Numbered from the stretch's first letter, positions 43,154-51,833 are shown. The stretch: 53,162 nt of DNA from Ruminococcus sp. (GCA_017484095.1 JAFUTU010000051.1:1-53162), one strand, 5' to 3'. Translations and numbers: made by a program. The notes: a model not told the origin generated them from the sequence alone.

Positions 43154-43651
43154 TCACTTCACCGCACCGAGTACTCTTCTTGTGTTAATGCTCAGTCCAT
43201 GCGTTATAGCTATAGCAACTGCGTCAGCCGTATCATCAGGCTTCGGTATCTCTTTCAGATGCAGCATAGTCTTTGTCATTTCCTGCACCTGCTTTTTCTC
43301 TGCACGTCCGTATCCCACTATAGATGACTTTACCTGTAACGGCGTGTATTCATAGATCGGTATCCCTCTCATTATCGCAGGCAAAAGCGTTACTCCTCTG
43401 GCCTGCGCAACATCTATAGCGGTCTTTTCATTCGTGTTGAAGAACAGCTTTTCAATGCCCATCTCATCAGGCTTGTATGTCTCGATGATCTCGGTGATAT
43501 CGTCGTATATCATCTTAAGTCTTTTCTCAAAGCTCAGATCAGCAGGCGTTGTAACAGCACCGAACCCGACCACACTGAATACAGAGCCCACATAATCGAG
43601 CACTCCGTACCCCACTATAGCATACCCGGGATCAATACCCAAGATCCTCAT
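43154..43651 (-). CDS. ruvC: Holliday junction resolvase RuvC
   Basis: A 165-residue endonuclease that cuts four-way junctions. The first catalytic Asp is in RILGIDPGYAIVGYGV at residue 7, with the Glu in EMGIEKLFFNTNEKTA and acidic residues in KPDDTADAVAIAITH. GGAGGG precedes the ATG. It is the first gene of ruvC-ruvA-ruvB and is served by a good promoter. Confidence 0.96.
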   Translation of the reverse strand: MRILGIDPGYAIVGYGVLDYVGSVFSVVGFGAVTTPADLSFEKRLKMIYDDITEIIETYKPDEMGIEKLFFNTNEKTAIDVAQARGVTLLPAIMRGIPIYEYTPLQVKSSIVGYGRAEKKQVQEMTKTMLHLKEIPKPDDTADAVAIAITHGLSINTRRVLGAVK

Positions 43652-43704
43652 AAAAAGCCCTCCAAAAACACTTGTTTTAACACTTATACTACTAATAACA
43701 ATTT

Positions 43705-43733
43705 ATTATAGCATATTTTCTTAGCAATTGCAA
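43705..43733 (-). promoter_or_regulatory. Promoter of the ruv operon
   Basis: Minus strand: TTGCAA (plus 43728-43733), 17-bp spacer, TATAAT (plus 43705-43710), about 50 bp before ruvC. Confidence 0.65.
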
Positions 43734-44069
43734 GTAAAACACGCACTTTTTTTCGTTTTTGGAGCATCTGTGAAAACTGAGGTCAAAGCATAAAGAAAAA
43801 ACAGCCAATCAGCTTAACCAAAAGCCGCGTCCGTAAAATGATCTTTTGCTTAAATACACTCAGAAAAATTTGAAAAATCACTCTGTTATTGTCCAAATAA
43901 ATGTATAACAAAAAAATTCTTGTAGTAAGAGAGAATTTTTTTGTACTCAAAAATTACACAAAAATTACAAAATTGTCCGAAATTTCGTACAGTCGTAATT
44001 GATTTGTAATTATTTCAAAAAAACTTCAAGAAAAATGTCGATTTTCTTTGAAAAAACTGCATTTTGCTA

Positions 44070-44098
44070 TTGATTTTTCTCAAACGGTGTGTTAAAAT
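44070..44098 (+). promoter_or_regulatory. Candidate distal promoter of murA
   Basis: TTGATT (44070-44075), 17-bp spacer, TAAAAT (44093-44098), which would give a leader of about 215 nt. A second -10 (TATAAT, 44257-44262) with a poor -35 could give a short leader. Confidence 0.5.
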
Positions 44099-44319
44099 AA
44101 TTATGTGAATGATTTTAGAAGTCCAAAGCGTGAACAAACGTTCTGAAACTGTGGTTTATAATGGCTCAATCACTATAAATCTGTTGAGCTTTCTGATTAT
44201 TTTAAACAAATCGTTGAATTTTTCTCACATAGCTTTTATTTCTGATAAAAGTGTGGTATAATAATATGAATGAAGATCGGAATAAAGAAAGAACCGATAT
44301 TCTTAAGGAGTGTGTAAAC

Positions 44320-45606
44320 TTGGAGAAGTTTGTCATTAACGGTGGTACCCCGCTTAAAGGTACCGTTCAGATAAGCGGCGCGAAGAATGCAGCTGTTGCA
44401 CTTGTTGCAGCAACTATACTCTGCGATGAGACCTGTGTTCTTGAAAACGTGCCAGAGATAAGTGATATCACAAAGTGTCTTACTATCCTGCGTGAAATGG
44501 GCGCAGAGGTAGAGTTTATAGATAAAAACACGATAAAGTTCAACACTAAAGGCATAACAAAGCCAGAGGTACCTTACGAGCTCGCAAGGACGATGAGAGC
44601 TTCATGTTATTTTCTCGGAACTCTTCTCGGAAGATTTCACGATGCTTTTGTTCCGATGCCCGGCGGCTGTGATCTCGGTGACAGACCGATAGACCAGCAT
44701 TTGAAGGCTTTCAAGGCGCTTGGTGCTTCCGATGAGATAGTTAACGGAGCAAATCACGTTTATGCTGATGAGCTTATCGGAAACCAGATATATTTTGATT
44801 TTGTAACTGTCGGCGCTACGATGAATGCGATTTTTGCATCTGTCAAAGCAAAGGGTCTTACAATAATCGAGAATGCAGCCAAGGAGCCGCACATAGTTGA
44901 CCTTGCAAACTTCCTCAACTCTATGGGCGCAGATATCAGAGGCGCAGGTACCGATGTTATCAAGATCAGAGGCGTTGATTACCTTCACGGTGTAACTTAT
45001 GCAACTATCCCTGACCAGATAGAGGCTGGCACATATATGGTAGCAGCTGCCGCTACAAAGGGCGATGTTGTGATAGCTAACGTAATACCTAAGCACCTTG
45101 AATCAATCACTGCAAAGCTCAGAAAGTGCGGAGTTAATGTGGTTGAGAACGATGAGAGCGTTCATGTATGGGTCGATGGTCCTCTTATGACTACATCACT
45201 TAAAACGATGCCGCACCCCGGTTTTCCGACTGATATGCAGCCGCAGTTTTCTACGTTCCTTACCTTAGCAGAGGGAACGAGCATAGTTACAGATGACATT
45301 TTTGATAACCGTTTCAGGTATGTTGCTGAGCTGAGAAGAATGGGTGCAGACATTTCTGTAGACGGTAAAGTTGCCGTAATTCAGGGTGTTGGAAGACTTA
45401 CAGGCGCTCCCGTTTCTGCGACTGACCTGAGAGCAGGTGCCGCTATGATAATTGCAGGGCTTGCTGCTGAGGGAACTACAGAGATAGACAATATCCACTA
45501 CATTGAAAGAGGATATGAAAAGATCGACGAAAAGCTCAGAGGTCTCGGAGCTGATATAAAGAGAGTTTATATTCCCGAAGCTACTTCTATGAAGATGAGC
45601 GGTTGA
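44320..45606 (+). CDS. murA: UDP-N-acetylglucosamine 1-carboxyvinyltransferase
   Basis: Adds enolpyruvate from PEP to UDP-GlcNAc, the first committed step of peptidoglycan synthesis. The Cys that reacts with PEP and fosfomycin is kept (PMPGGCDLGDRPID), along with ISGAKNAAVALVAA at the N-terminus, DQIEAGTYMVA and HPGFPTDMQPQF. The frame is open upstream to 44251, but the likely start is the TTG at 44320 with AAGGAG 9 bp before it (428 residues). The upstream ATG candidates overlap a TATAAT box. A strong terminator follows. Confidence 0.95.
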   Translation: MEKFVINGGTPLKGTVQISGAKNAAVALVAATILCDETCVLENVPEISDITKCLTILREMGAEVEFIDKNTIKFNTKGITKPEVPYELARTMRASCYFLGTLLGRFHDAFVPMPGGCDLGDRPIDQHLKAFKALGASDEIVNGANHVYADELIGNQIYFDFVTVGATMNAIFASVKAKGLTIIENAAKEPHIVDLANFLNSMGADIRGAGTDVIKIRGVDYLHGVTYATIPDQIEAGTYMVAAAATKGDVVIANVIPKHLESITAKLRKCGVNVVENDESVHVWVDGPLMTTSLKTMPHPGFPTDMQPQFSTFLTLAEGTSIVTDDIFDNRFRYVAELRRMGADISVDGKVAVIQGVGRLTGAPVSATDLRAGAAMIIAGLAAEGTTEIDNIHYIERGYEKIDEKLRGLGADIKRVYIPEATSMKMSG

Positions 45607-45623
45607 TACTGACAAAAAATGTT

Positions 45624-45653
45624 AGAGACTTCCTGATCGGGAGTCTCTTTTTT
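45624..45653 (+). terminator. Terminator of murA
   Basis: A 10-bp stem with one G-T pair (AGAGACTTCC and GGGAGTCTCT, 5-nt loop) is followed by a run of T, 18 bp after the murA stop. Confidence 0.85.
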
Positions 45654-45668
45654 ATATTTTATAATGTG

Positions 45669-45762
45669 AAAAGTTCAATTTTTCAGATTAAAAGTTCAAT
45701 ATTTTTCGGCAAAAGTTCAATTTCGGCTTTAATAGCAGTTTTTTTATCAGAAAAGTTCAATT
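45669..45762 (+). repeat. Four phased direct repeats AAAAGTTCAAT
   Basis: Copies of AAAAGTTCAAT start at 45669, 45690, 45711 and 45751. Starts are 21, 21 and 40 bp apart, that is about two, two and four helical turns. All four are in the same orientation and identical over 11 bases. The last copy ends 20 bp before the start codon of the next gene, so the array may be an operator, or a binding platform for an unknown protein. Confidence 0.75.
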
Positions 45763-45781
45763 TTAGATACAGGAGGACATA

Positions 45782-46120
45782 ATGAAAGAGTACTATGACT
45801 ACCTGAAAGATATCACTGAGCTTATTTATAAGATCAAAAGAAAACCCGGAATATATCTCGGTCATTATTCAATAATTCGTTTCAATGCATTTCTGGATGG
45901 TTTTTCTATGGGATATAACTATCCCGGTCATTTTACATTTTATCCTGACTTTCAGAAGTATATCGATGAAAAGTATAACCCAAAAAAGCTAACTGAAAAC
46001 TGGGCAGGAATTCTGCTTCGGGTAGCAGGAGATGAGGGTAAAGCACTTGATAAATTCTTTTATGAATTTAAATCATTCTTACAAGAAAACAACATTGACA
46101 TTCCTGAAATCGATCAATAA
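45782..46120 (+). CDS. Unknown 112-residue protein behind the repeat array
   Basis: A small soluble protein starting at an ATG with AGGAGG 5 bp before it. It has a helical N-terminus, a KRKPGIYLGHYSIIRFNAFLDG stretch, a central Tyr-rich region and a C-terminal helix (ALDKFFYEFKSFL). The RPG-type motif and the Trp-containing second half remind me of small immunity-like proteins from polymorphic toxin loci, but no toxin gene is present and I cannot name a family. It is more AT-rich than its neighbours, which could mean recent acquisition. Confidence 0.7.
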   Translation: MKEYYDYLKDITELIYKIKRKPGIYLGHYSIIRFNAFLDGFSMGYNYPGHFTFYPDFQKYIDEKYNPKKLTENWAGILLRVAGDEGKALDKFFYEFKSFLQENNIDIPEIDQ

Positions 46121-46125
46121 TAAAA

Positions 46126-46157
46126 AAGCAGTACAGACTTTAAGATCTGTACTGCTT
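46126..46157. terminator. Bidirectional terminator
   Basis: A 12-bp perfect stem (AAGCAGTACAGA and its complement, 8-nt loop) lies between the unknown rightward gene and the leftward Lys/Ala-rich gene, with A and T runs flanking it. Confidence 0.85.
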
Positions 46158-46180
46158 ATTTATTTAAGGTATTATATAAA

Positions 46181-46582
46181 TTAGAGCTCTACCTTGAAGT
46201 CATCGCTGCCCTTGCCTGCTACAGTGTAGTATGCAACGCCCTCTGCAGGCTTAACATATACTGTAACTGCCTTTGCAGCCTTACCTGTCTTTGCCTTGTA
46301 GTCAGCCTTTGCAGCATCAACAACAGCAGCAACATTTACATCATTTACGCCCTCAACCTGAACGATGATCTCATCCTTAGCAGGTGCAGCCTTCTTAGCT
46401 GCGGGCTTCTTAGCAGCTGCCTTCTTAACAGTCTTCTTAGCTGCAGTCTTTGCAGTCTCTGCCTTTGCCTTAACAGCTGTCTTAGCAGTCTCGGTCTTTG
46501 CCTTTGCAGCGGTAGCAGCCTTCTTTGCAGTTGCCTTGACCTCTTCAGCCTTCTTCTCAACAGTCTTCTTTACCTCAGCCAT
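46181..46582 (-). CDS. Lys/Ala-rich protein, DUF6465-like
   Basis: A 133-residue protein. Residues 1-68 are almost only Lys, Ala, Thr, Glu and Val, with KKAAAKKPAAKKAAP-like runs reminiscent of histone H1 tails. Residues 69-133 form a small globular domain (DEIIVQVEGVNDVNVAAVVDAA onward, with VTVYVKPAEGVAYYTV) that I associate with DUF6465. GGAGG precedes the ATG. It lies 26 bp downstream of the HU gene, so a role in nucleoid or nucleic-acid binding is plausible but inferred. Confidence 0.7.
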   Translation of the reverse strand: MAEVKKTVEKKAEEVKATAKKAATAAKAKTETAKTAVKAKAETAKTAAKKTVKKAAAKKPAAKKAAPAKDEIIVQVEGVNDVNVAAVVDAAKADYKAKTGKAAKAVTVYVKPAEGVAYYTVAGKGSDDFKVEL

Positions 46583-46608
46583 TGTAGTTTCCTCCTAAAT
46601 CAAATTTC

Positions 46609-46884
46609 TTATTTGTCTACAGCTTCCTTAAGCGCCTTTCCTGCCTTGAATGCGGGTACCTTCTTTGCAGGTACATGGATAGGCTGCTTGGTAGCAGGGT
46701 TGATTGATTCCTTTGCAGCTCTGCTGCGTACCTCGAAAGATCCGAAGCCTACTACTGATACCTTTTCGCCGCTAACAAGCGCATCGGTAATTGCAGAAGT
46801 AACTGCCTCAAGAGCCTTCTCAGCGTCCTTCTTTGAATAGCCGCCTTTTGCTGCGATCGCAGCGATAAGCTCACTCTTTTTCAT
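46609..46884 (-). CDS. hup: DNA-binding protein HU
   Basis: A 91-residue nucleoid protein. The two N-terminal helices (MKKSELIAAIAAKGGYSKKDAEKAL), the VSVVGFGSFEVRSRAAKE saddle and the arm with the conserved Pro (NPATKQPIHVPAKKVPAF) are all typical. CGGAGG precedes the ATG. It has a consensus promoter and is first in a two-gene operon with the Lys/Ala-rich protein. Confidence 0.96.
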   Translation of the reverse strand: MKKSELIAAIAAKGGYSKKDAEKALEAVTSAITDALVSGEKVSVVGFGSFEVRSRAAKESINPATKQPIHVPAKKVPAFKAGKALKEAVDK

Positions 46885-46930
46885 TTCGATTACCTCCGTT
46901 TTAACAAACTTTAGTTTTTACTATGTTCGT

Positions 46931-46959
46931 ATTATAACTCTTTTTTTCCCCTTTGTCAA
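46931..46959 (-). promoter_or_regulatory. Consensus promoter of the HU gene
   Basis: Minus strand: perfect TTGACA (plus 46954-46959), 17-bp spacer, perfect TATAAT (plus 46931-46936). Confidence 0.8.
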
Positions 46960-47258
46960 ACGTTTAAGCCCGATTTTACGCCAAAAAATCAATCTTTGGC
47001 GATTTTGATTAAAAAATAAAGCCGTTTAACAATTATTTTGTACTTATTAACGCTATGTAAACAAGTAATTTGTACACATTTTCAGCGAAAGTTGAAAAAA
47101 TCAGCGCAGATATGCACTTTTCATAACAAAAAGCTATGTAAGACATTTTCGCATTTATAAACATTTTATTAAATTGCTGTTCTGAAAATTTACTCGAGAT
47201 AAAAAATATCTATTTTGAAAAAAGTGCATATTTTTTCCTGTGAAAAGTTTAAAAATCA

Positions 47259-47287
47259 TTGACTTGAATTATGAAATGTGTTATTAT
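47259..47287 (+). promoter_or_regulatory. Promoter of manA
   Basis: TTGACT (47259-47264), 17-bp spacer, TATTAT (47282-47287), about 45 bp before the manA start. Confidence 0.65.
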
Positions 47288-47311
47288 ATATAGGTATAAA
47301 TATGTTCATGG

Positions 47312-47340
47312 AAGGAGGCAGCGTTTTTTAACGCGATGCT
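47312..47340 (+). promoter_or_regulatory. Shine-Dalgarno and hairpin before manA
   Basis: AAGGAGG (47312-47318) is 22 nt from the ATG. A perfect 5-bp hairpin, GCGTT-TTTT-AACGC (47321-47334), fills the gap. Without it the spacing would be 8 nt. Confidence 0.55.
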
Positions 47341-48300
47341 ATGTCAATATTTAAATTATCACCTGCATTCAAAGACTATATCTGGGGCGGTACAAGACTG
47401 CGCGATGAATACGGCAAGAAGTGCGATCTTGACAAGGTAGCTGAGAGCTGGGAGCTTTCCTGCCACAAGGACGGAGCTTCTGTGATAGCTGACGGCGCGG
47501 ACAAGGGTCTGACCCTGGAAGAGTATATCGAAAAGAACGGAAAGGGTGTTTTAGGCACTAACTGTGAGAGATTTGAGAACTTTCCGATACTTATAAAGCT
47601 TATTGATGCGAAGGATAATCTGTCGGTACAGGTTCACCCTGATAACGAGTACGCTCAGAGAGTTGAGGGCGAATACGGAAAGACAGAGATGTGGTATGTT
47701 GTTGACTGCGATGAGGGTGCGGAGCTGTTATACGGCTTCAAGCATGAGATAAGCAAGGAAGAGTTCGCAGAGAGGATCGTGAACAACACCCTGCTTGAAG
47801 TTACTAACAATGTGCCTGTTCACAAGGGCGATGTGTTCTTCATAAGATCGGGAACACTGCACGCTATCGGCAAGGGTATACTGATAGCTGAGATACAGCA
47901 GAATTCAAACACTACGTACCGTATTTATGATTACGGCAGAGTTGGCAAGGACGGAAAGCCGAGAGAGCTTCACATTGAAAAGGCTAAGGACGTAACAAAG
48001 CTTGCACCTGCTGAGCAGTACCCTGAGACGCCTGTTGAGCAGAAGGACGGATATGACATCAAGCTGCTGGCCAAGTGCGAATACTTCACTACGTACAGAG
48101 TGAATGTGCAGAGCAAGGCAGTACTCACTGCTGACGAGAGCTCTTTCAACAGTATTCTTGTGCTGGAGGGCGAGCCTGTGATAAGCTGCGGTGATGAAAA
48201 GGTTTCAGCTGTAAAGGGAGAGAGCATATTCATAACTGCCGGCAGCGGAAAATACACAGTAGACGGAAAATGCACGTTCGTACTTACAAAGATCGACTAG
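47341..48300 (+). CDS. manA: Mannose-6-phosphate isomerase, type I
   Basis: A 319-residue zinc cupin that interconverts mannose-6-phosphate and fructose-6-phosphate. The zinc and substrate motifs are present: SVQVHPDNEYA near residue 98, HKGDVFFIRSGTLHAIGKG near 160 and the ENSNTTYRIYDYGR-like segment (here QQNSNTTYRIYDYGR). The start is the ATG at 47341; an out-of-frame ATG lies 5 bp earlier. Its Shine-Dalgarno is unusually far away, with a hairpin between. With the ROK glucokinase downstream it supports hexose use. Confidence 0.94.
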   Translation: MSIFKLSPAFKDYIWGGTRLRDEYGKKCDLDKVAESWELSCHKDGASVIADGADKGLTLEEYIEKNGKGVLGTNCERFENFPILIKLIDAKDNLSVQVHPDNEYAQRVEGEYGKTEMWYVVDCDEGAELLYGFKHEISKEEFAERIVNNTLLEVTNNVPVHKGDVFFIRSGTLHAIGKGILIAEIQQNSNTTYRIYDYGRVGKDGKPRELHIEKAKDVTKLAPAEQYPETPVEQKDGYDIKLLAKCEYFTTYRVNVQSKAVLTADESSFNSILVLEGEPVISCGDEKVSAVKGESIFITAGSGKYTVDGKCTFVLTKID

Positions 48301-48309
48301 GAGAGCATT

Positions 48310-48564
48310 ATGTTTGCAAATCTGAGATTTAATCCTATCAAGGAGATAGGTGAGCTGGTCATATTAGCGGTGGCGATACTCTTAGCTGTGTTTACGGATA
48401 TAAGCTTCTGGGTGATAGTGCTGATAGCGTTCGTTCTGGAGATAGCTTATCTGCTAATATACGGACAGATAGAGAAAAAACTCGCAAAGAACGAGCCCGA
48501 GGAAGTTAAGGAAGAAATAAACTTCCACGAATACGACGATGATGAAGATGAAGAAAACGAATAA
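48310..48564 (+). CDS. Small membrane protein with an acidic tail
   Basis: An 84-residue protein with two membrane segments (about 14-30 and 33-52) and a Glu/Asp-rich cytoplasmic tail (HEYDDDEDEENE). AGGAGAG precedes the ATG, 9 bp after manA; the glucokinase gene follows 16 bp later, so the three are one operon. I do not recognise a family. It may associate with a membrane complex through its tail. Confidence 0.75.
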   Translation: MFANLRFNPIKEIGELVILAVAILLAVFTDISFWVIVLIAFVLEIAYLLIYGQIEKKLAKNEPEEVKEEINFHEYDDDEDEENE

Positions 48565-48580
48565 ATAACGGAGGTAAGCT

Positions 48581-49540
48581 ATGAAATACTTTATCGGTAT
48601 TGATCTTGGCGGAACAAACATCAAAGCAGGTGTTGTGAACGAAAACTTTGAGATAATCTCAAAGGCTACCTGCAAGACAAATCTGCCGAGACCGGCAGAG
48701 GACATCTGCGATGATATGGCAAAGGTAGCTTTAGAAGCTACAAAGCAGGCAGGGCTGACAGTTGATGATATAGAATCTGTCGGTATAGGTACACCGGGAA
48801 CTGCAAACTCGGAGACGGGAGTTATCGAATACTCAAACAATCTTGGATTTTTGAACTTCCCTGTCGTAAAGCTTATGCAGACGCACATCAACAAGCCATG
48901 CTTTGTTGAGAACGACGCTAATGCCGCTGCTTACGGTGAGTTTGTGGCTGGTGCTGCCAAGGGTGCAAATGATGCAGTCTGTATAACTCTCGGAACGGGA
49001 GTCGGAGGCGGAATAATCATCAACGGAAAGATCTATTCAGGCTTCAACTTTGCGGGCGCTGAGATAGGTCACACTGTTATTGACCCGAACGGACCTGAAT
49101 GTACCTGCGGAAGAAAGGGCTGCTTTGAGGTGTTCTCATCGGCTACAGGACTTGTGAGAATGACAAGAGAGGCAATGTTCGAGGATAAGAATTCGATCAT
49201 GTGGAAGATGAACGAAGAGGACGGCAAGGTATCCGCAAGGACAGCGTTTAACGCTATGAGGGCAGGTGACCGTGCAGGAAAAGAGGTAGTTGAGAAATAT
49301 ATAAGGTATCTTGCCTGCGGTATCACAAACACGATAAATATATTCCAGCCTGATATTCTGTGCATAGGCGGCGGAGTTTGCAACGAGGGTGACCCCCTGC
49401 TGCTGCCGCTGAGAGAGCTTGTAGCTAAAGAGGTATACACAAAGAACTCAGAAAAGAATACTGAGGTAGTTATAGCTAAACTCGGAAATGATGCAGGTAT
49501 CATAGGAGCTGCGTTCCTCGGCAGGAATAAGGAGAAATAA
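48581..49540 (+). CDS. glk: ROK family glucokinase
   Basis: A 319-residue sugar kinase that phosphorylates glucose with ATP. The nucleotide-binding GIDLGGTNIKAGVV opens the protein, followed by the active-site ENDANAAAYGE, the TLGTGVGGGII loop and the ROK zinc motif CTCGRKGCFE. There is no N-terminal DNA-binding domain, so it is an enzyme rather than a ROK repressor. CGGAGG precedes the ATG. Confidence 0.92.
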   Translation: MKYFIGIDLGGTNIKAGVVNENFEIISKATCKTNLPRPAEDICDDMAKVALEATKQAGLTVDDIESVGIGTPGTANSETGVIEYSNNLGFLNFPVVKLMQTHINKPCFVENDANAAAYGEFVAGAAKGANDAVCITLGTGVGGGIIINGKIYSGFNFAGAEIGHTVIDPNGPECTCGRKGCFEVFSSATGLVRMTREAMFEDKNSIMWKMNEEDGKVSARTAFNAMRAGDRAGKEVVEKYIRYLACGITNTINIFQPDILCIGGGVCNEGDPLLLPLRELVAKEVYTKNSEKNTEVVIAKLGNDAGIIGAAFLGRNKEK

Positions 49541-49603
49541 TAAGCTGCAATGTAAGAATTATTAATGCAAAAGCTAAGTAAAATAAAAAAGAAGGTAATC
49601 ATT

Positions 49604-51277
49604 ATGAGTGAAACAAAATCGTTTTTCTGTGACGGAGTTGACAAGGCTCCGCAGAGATCACTGTTCAATGCTCTCGGTATGACTGCTGAGGAGATGAGAA
49701 GACCGCTTGTTGGTATAGTATCGTCTTATAATGAGATAGTGCCCGGACACATGAACATCGACAAGATAGTTGAGGCTGTAAAGCTTGGCGTTGCAATGGC
49801 AGGAGGTACTCCCATAGTGTTCCCTGCTATAGCTGTATGTGACGGTATTGCTATGGGACACGTAGGAATGAAGTATTCACTTGTTACGCGTGACCTTATC
49901 GCAGATTCGACCGAATGTATGGCACTTGCTCACCACTTTGATGCGCTGGTCATGGTGCCTAACTGTGACAAGAACGTACCGGGTCTGCTCATGGCGGCTG
50001 CAAGAGTTAACGTTCCGACGATATTCGTATCGGGCGGACCGATGCTGGCAGGTCATGTAAAGGGAAAGAAGACTTCGCTTTCAAGTATGTTTGAGGCTGT
50101 GGGTACATATAATGCTGGAAAGTTCACTCTCGAAGATGTTGAAGAGTTTGAAAACAAGGCATGTCCGACCTGCGGAAGCTGCTCGGGAATGTACACGGCT
50201 AATTCTATGAACTGTCTGACCGAGGTTCTCGGAATGGGACTGAGAGGAAACGGAACTATTCCTGCTGTATACTCTGAGAGAATAAAGCTTGCAAAGCGTG
50301 CAGGTATGCAGGTAATGGAGCTTTACAGAAAGAACATCAGACCGAGAGACATAATGACAAAGGATGCTTTCATCAACGCTATCACTGCTGATATGGCACT
50401 CGGCTGCTCAACTAACTCAATGCTGCACCTGCCTGCTATTGCACATGAGTGCGGAATTGAGCTTGATCTTGATTTTGTAAACGAGATATCAAAGAGGACA
50501 CCTAACCTTTGTCATCTTGCGCCTGCAGGCCACACCTACATGGAGGACCTGAACGAAGCAGGCGGCGTTTATGCAGTTCTGAACGAGCTTTCAAAGAAGG
50601 AGCTTATAAACACCGGATGTATGACGGCTACAGGAAAGACTGTAGGTGAAAATATCAGCGGTGTCGTAAACAGAGACCCCGACATAATAAGACCTATAGA
50701 CGATCCGTATTCCGAGACAGGCGGAATTGCAGTTCTTAAAGGTAATCTTGCGCCTGACACCTGCGTGGTTAAGAGATCGGCTGTTGCACCTGAGATGCTG
50801 AAGCATTCGGGACCTGCAAGAGTGTTTGACTGCGAGGAGGACGCTATCGCGGCTATAAGAGGCGGAAAGATAGTTGACGGTGATGTTGTTGTAATCAGGT
50901 ATGAAGGACCTAAGGGCGGCCCCGGAATGAGAGAGATGCTCAATCCTACATCGGCTATTGCAGGAATGGGGCTCGGATCAACAGTGGCGCTTATCACCGA
51001 CGGACGTTTCAGCGGTGCTTCAAGAGGTGCATCTATCGGTCACGTTTCTCCCGAGGCTGCTGTCGGCGGACCGATAGCTCTTGTAGAGGAAGGCGATATC
51101 ATTGAAATAGATATCGACAACTGCTCTATAAATCTCAAGGTATCAGATGAGACTATGGCTGAAAGAAAGAAAAACTGGAAGCCGAGAGAGCCAAAGGTAA
51201 CAACGGGTTATCTTGCAAGGTATGCATCGCTCGTAACATCAGGAAACAGAGGAGCGATCCTTGAAATAAACAAGTAA
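49604..51277 (+). CDS. ilvD: Dihydroxy-acid dehydratase
   Basis: A 557-residue Fe-S enzyme for isoleucine, valine and pantothenate synthesis. Cluster cysteines are in NCDKNVPG and [20 protein letters not shown], and the C-terminal [14 protein letters not shown] and [21 protein letters not shown] blocks are intact. An upstream in-frame ATG at 49565 exists, but GAAGG stands 8 bp before the ATG at 49604, which begins MSETKSF. No other ilv gene is in the window. Confidence 0.95.
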   Translation: MSETKSFFCDGVDKAPQRSLFNALGMTAEEMRRPLVGIVSSYNEIVPGHMNIDKIVEAVKLGVAMAGGTPIVFPAIAVCDGIAMGHVGMKYSLVTRDLIADSTECMALAHHFDALVMVPNCDKNVPGLLMAAARVNVPTIFVSGGPMLAGHVKGKKTSLSSMFEAVGTYNAGKFTLEDVEEFENKACPTCGSCSGMYTANSMNCLTEVLGMGLRGNGTIPAVYSERIKLAKRAGMQVMELYRKNIRPRDIMTKDAFINAITADMALGCSTNSMLHLPAIAHECGIELDLDFVNEISKRTPNLCHLAPAGHTYMEDLNEAGGVYAVLNELSKKELINTGCMTATGKTVGENISGVVNRDPDIIRPIDDPYSETGGIAVLKGNLAPDTCVVKRSAVAPEMLKHSGPARVFDCEEDAIAAIRGGKIVDGDVVVIRYEGPKGGPGMREMLNPTSAIAGMGLGSTVALITDGRFSGASRGASIGHVSPEAAVGGPIALVEEGDIIEIDIDNCSINLKVSDETMAERKKNWKPREPKVTTGYLARYASLVTSGNRGAILEINK

Positions 51278-51299
51278 TTACTGAAAGGGGTAAATTAAA

Positions 51300-51824
51300 A
51301 TGAAAAAGCCAAGTTTAGCAAAAAAGATCATCTCGGGAATACTGGGTATAATTTTTCTGATAGTTGCAATAGTTGCAATTTTCGTATGCACCTATATCTT
51401 CAGCCAGCCTTCAAAGTCAGGCGATTCAAGAGAGCTTATCTTCGGTACTTGGATAGATGAAGAAGCAGGTATCAGAATAGCAATGAACAAGACAGGCGAG
51501 TTCAAGCTGACAAATGTAAACGACAAGGGCAAGAATACTCACACTATCGCTAAGGGCTGGTTCAAGATAGACGAGGATAACCACAGGATACAGATACTTC
51601 TCAATCCTAAGCACATTGATACTTCTTTTGATCTTGGTACAAAGCTTAAGTATTTCACGACCATCTCCTACAAGAACCTTGAGCTGCCCGACAAGGACGA
51701 TGAAGACATACCTGAGGAAGAGAAATCAGCTAACTGCAGATTCATCATCGAGAACACTGAGGCAGTTTACAGCTGCGAGAGAGAGAACTACGGCGAATCG
51801 TTCTACAGCGGTCATAATAACTAA
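51300..51824 (+). CDS. Membrane-anchored protein of unknown function
   Basis: A 174-residue protein. A basic N-terminus and one long hydrophobic segment (about 10-34, ISGILGIIFLIVAIVAIFV) anchor an outer domain of about 135 residues. This domain is beta-rich: the FGTWIDEEAGIRIAMNKTGEFKL pattern and GWFKIDEDNHRIQILL suggest a small barrel as in DUF-type lipocalin-like domains. The end is acidic. AAAGGGG precedes the ATG. It lies between ilvD and pyrC, 22 bp after ilvD, and I cannot link it to either pathway. Confidence 0.7.
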   Translation: MKKPSLAKKIISGILGIIFLIVAIVAIFVCTYIFSQPSKSGDSRELIFGTWIDEEAGIRIAMNKTGEFKLTNVNDKGKNTHTIAKGWFKIDEDNHRIQILLNPKHIDTSFDLGTKLKYFTTISYKNLELPDKDDEDIPEEEKSANCRFIIENTEAVYSCERENYGESFYSGHNN

Positions 51825-51833
51825 TATATAGAC

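Larger units (their letters stand above)
43652..44319. other. 668-bp divergent intergenic region, AT-rich
   Basis: No ORF I would defend. It contains the leftward ruv promoter and the rightward murA promoters. An A/T hairpin of 10 bp lies at 43911-43942; it looks like a terminator but follows no gene. The 43745-43910 part holds nothing I can name. Confidence 0.6.
46885..47340. other. 456-bp divergent intergenic region
   Basis: Very AT-rich. It holds the HU promoter (minus), the manA promoter and the manA leader. The middle part, 46960-47250, shows no ORF, tRNA or clear structure, only A and T tracts that could be intrinsically bent. Confidence 0.6.

Noticed and set aside
45683..45865. 60-codon minus-strand ORF across the direct repeats
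   Set aside because: It depends on the repeat array and the 5' end of the rightward gene; no ribosome site precedes it.
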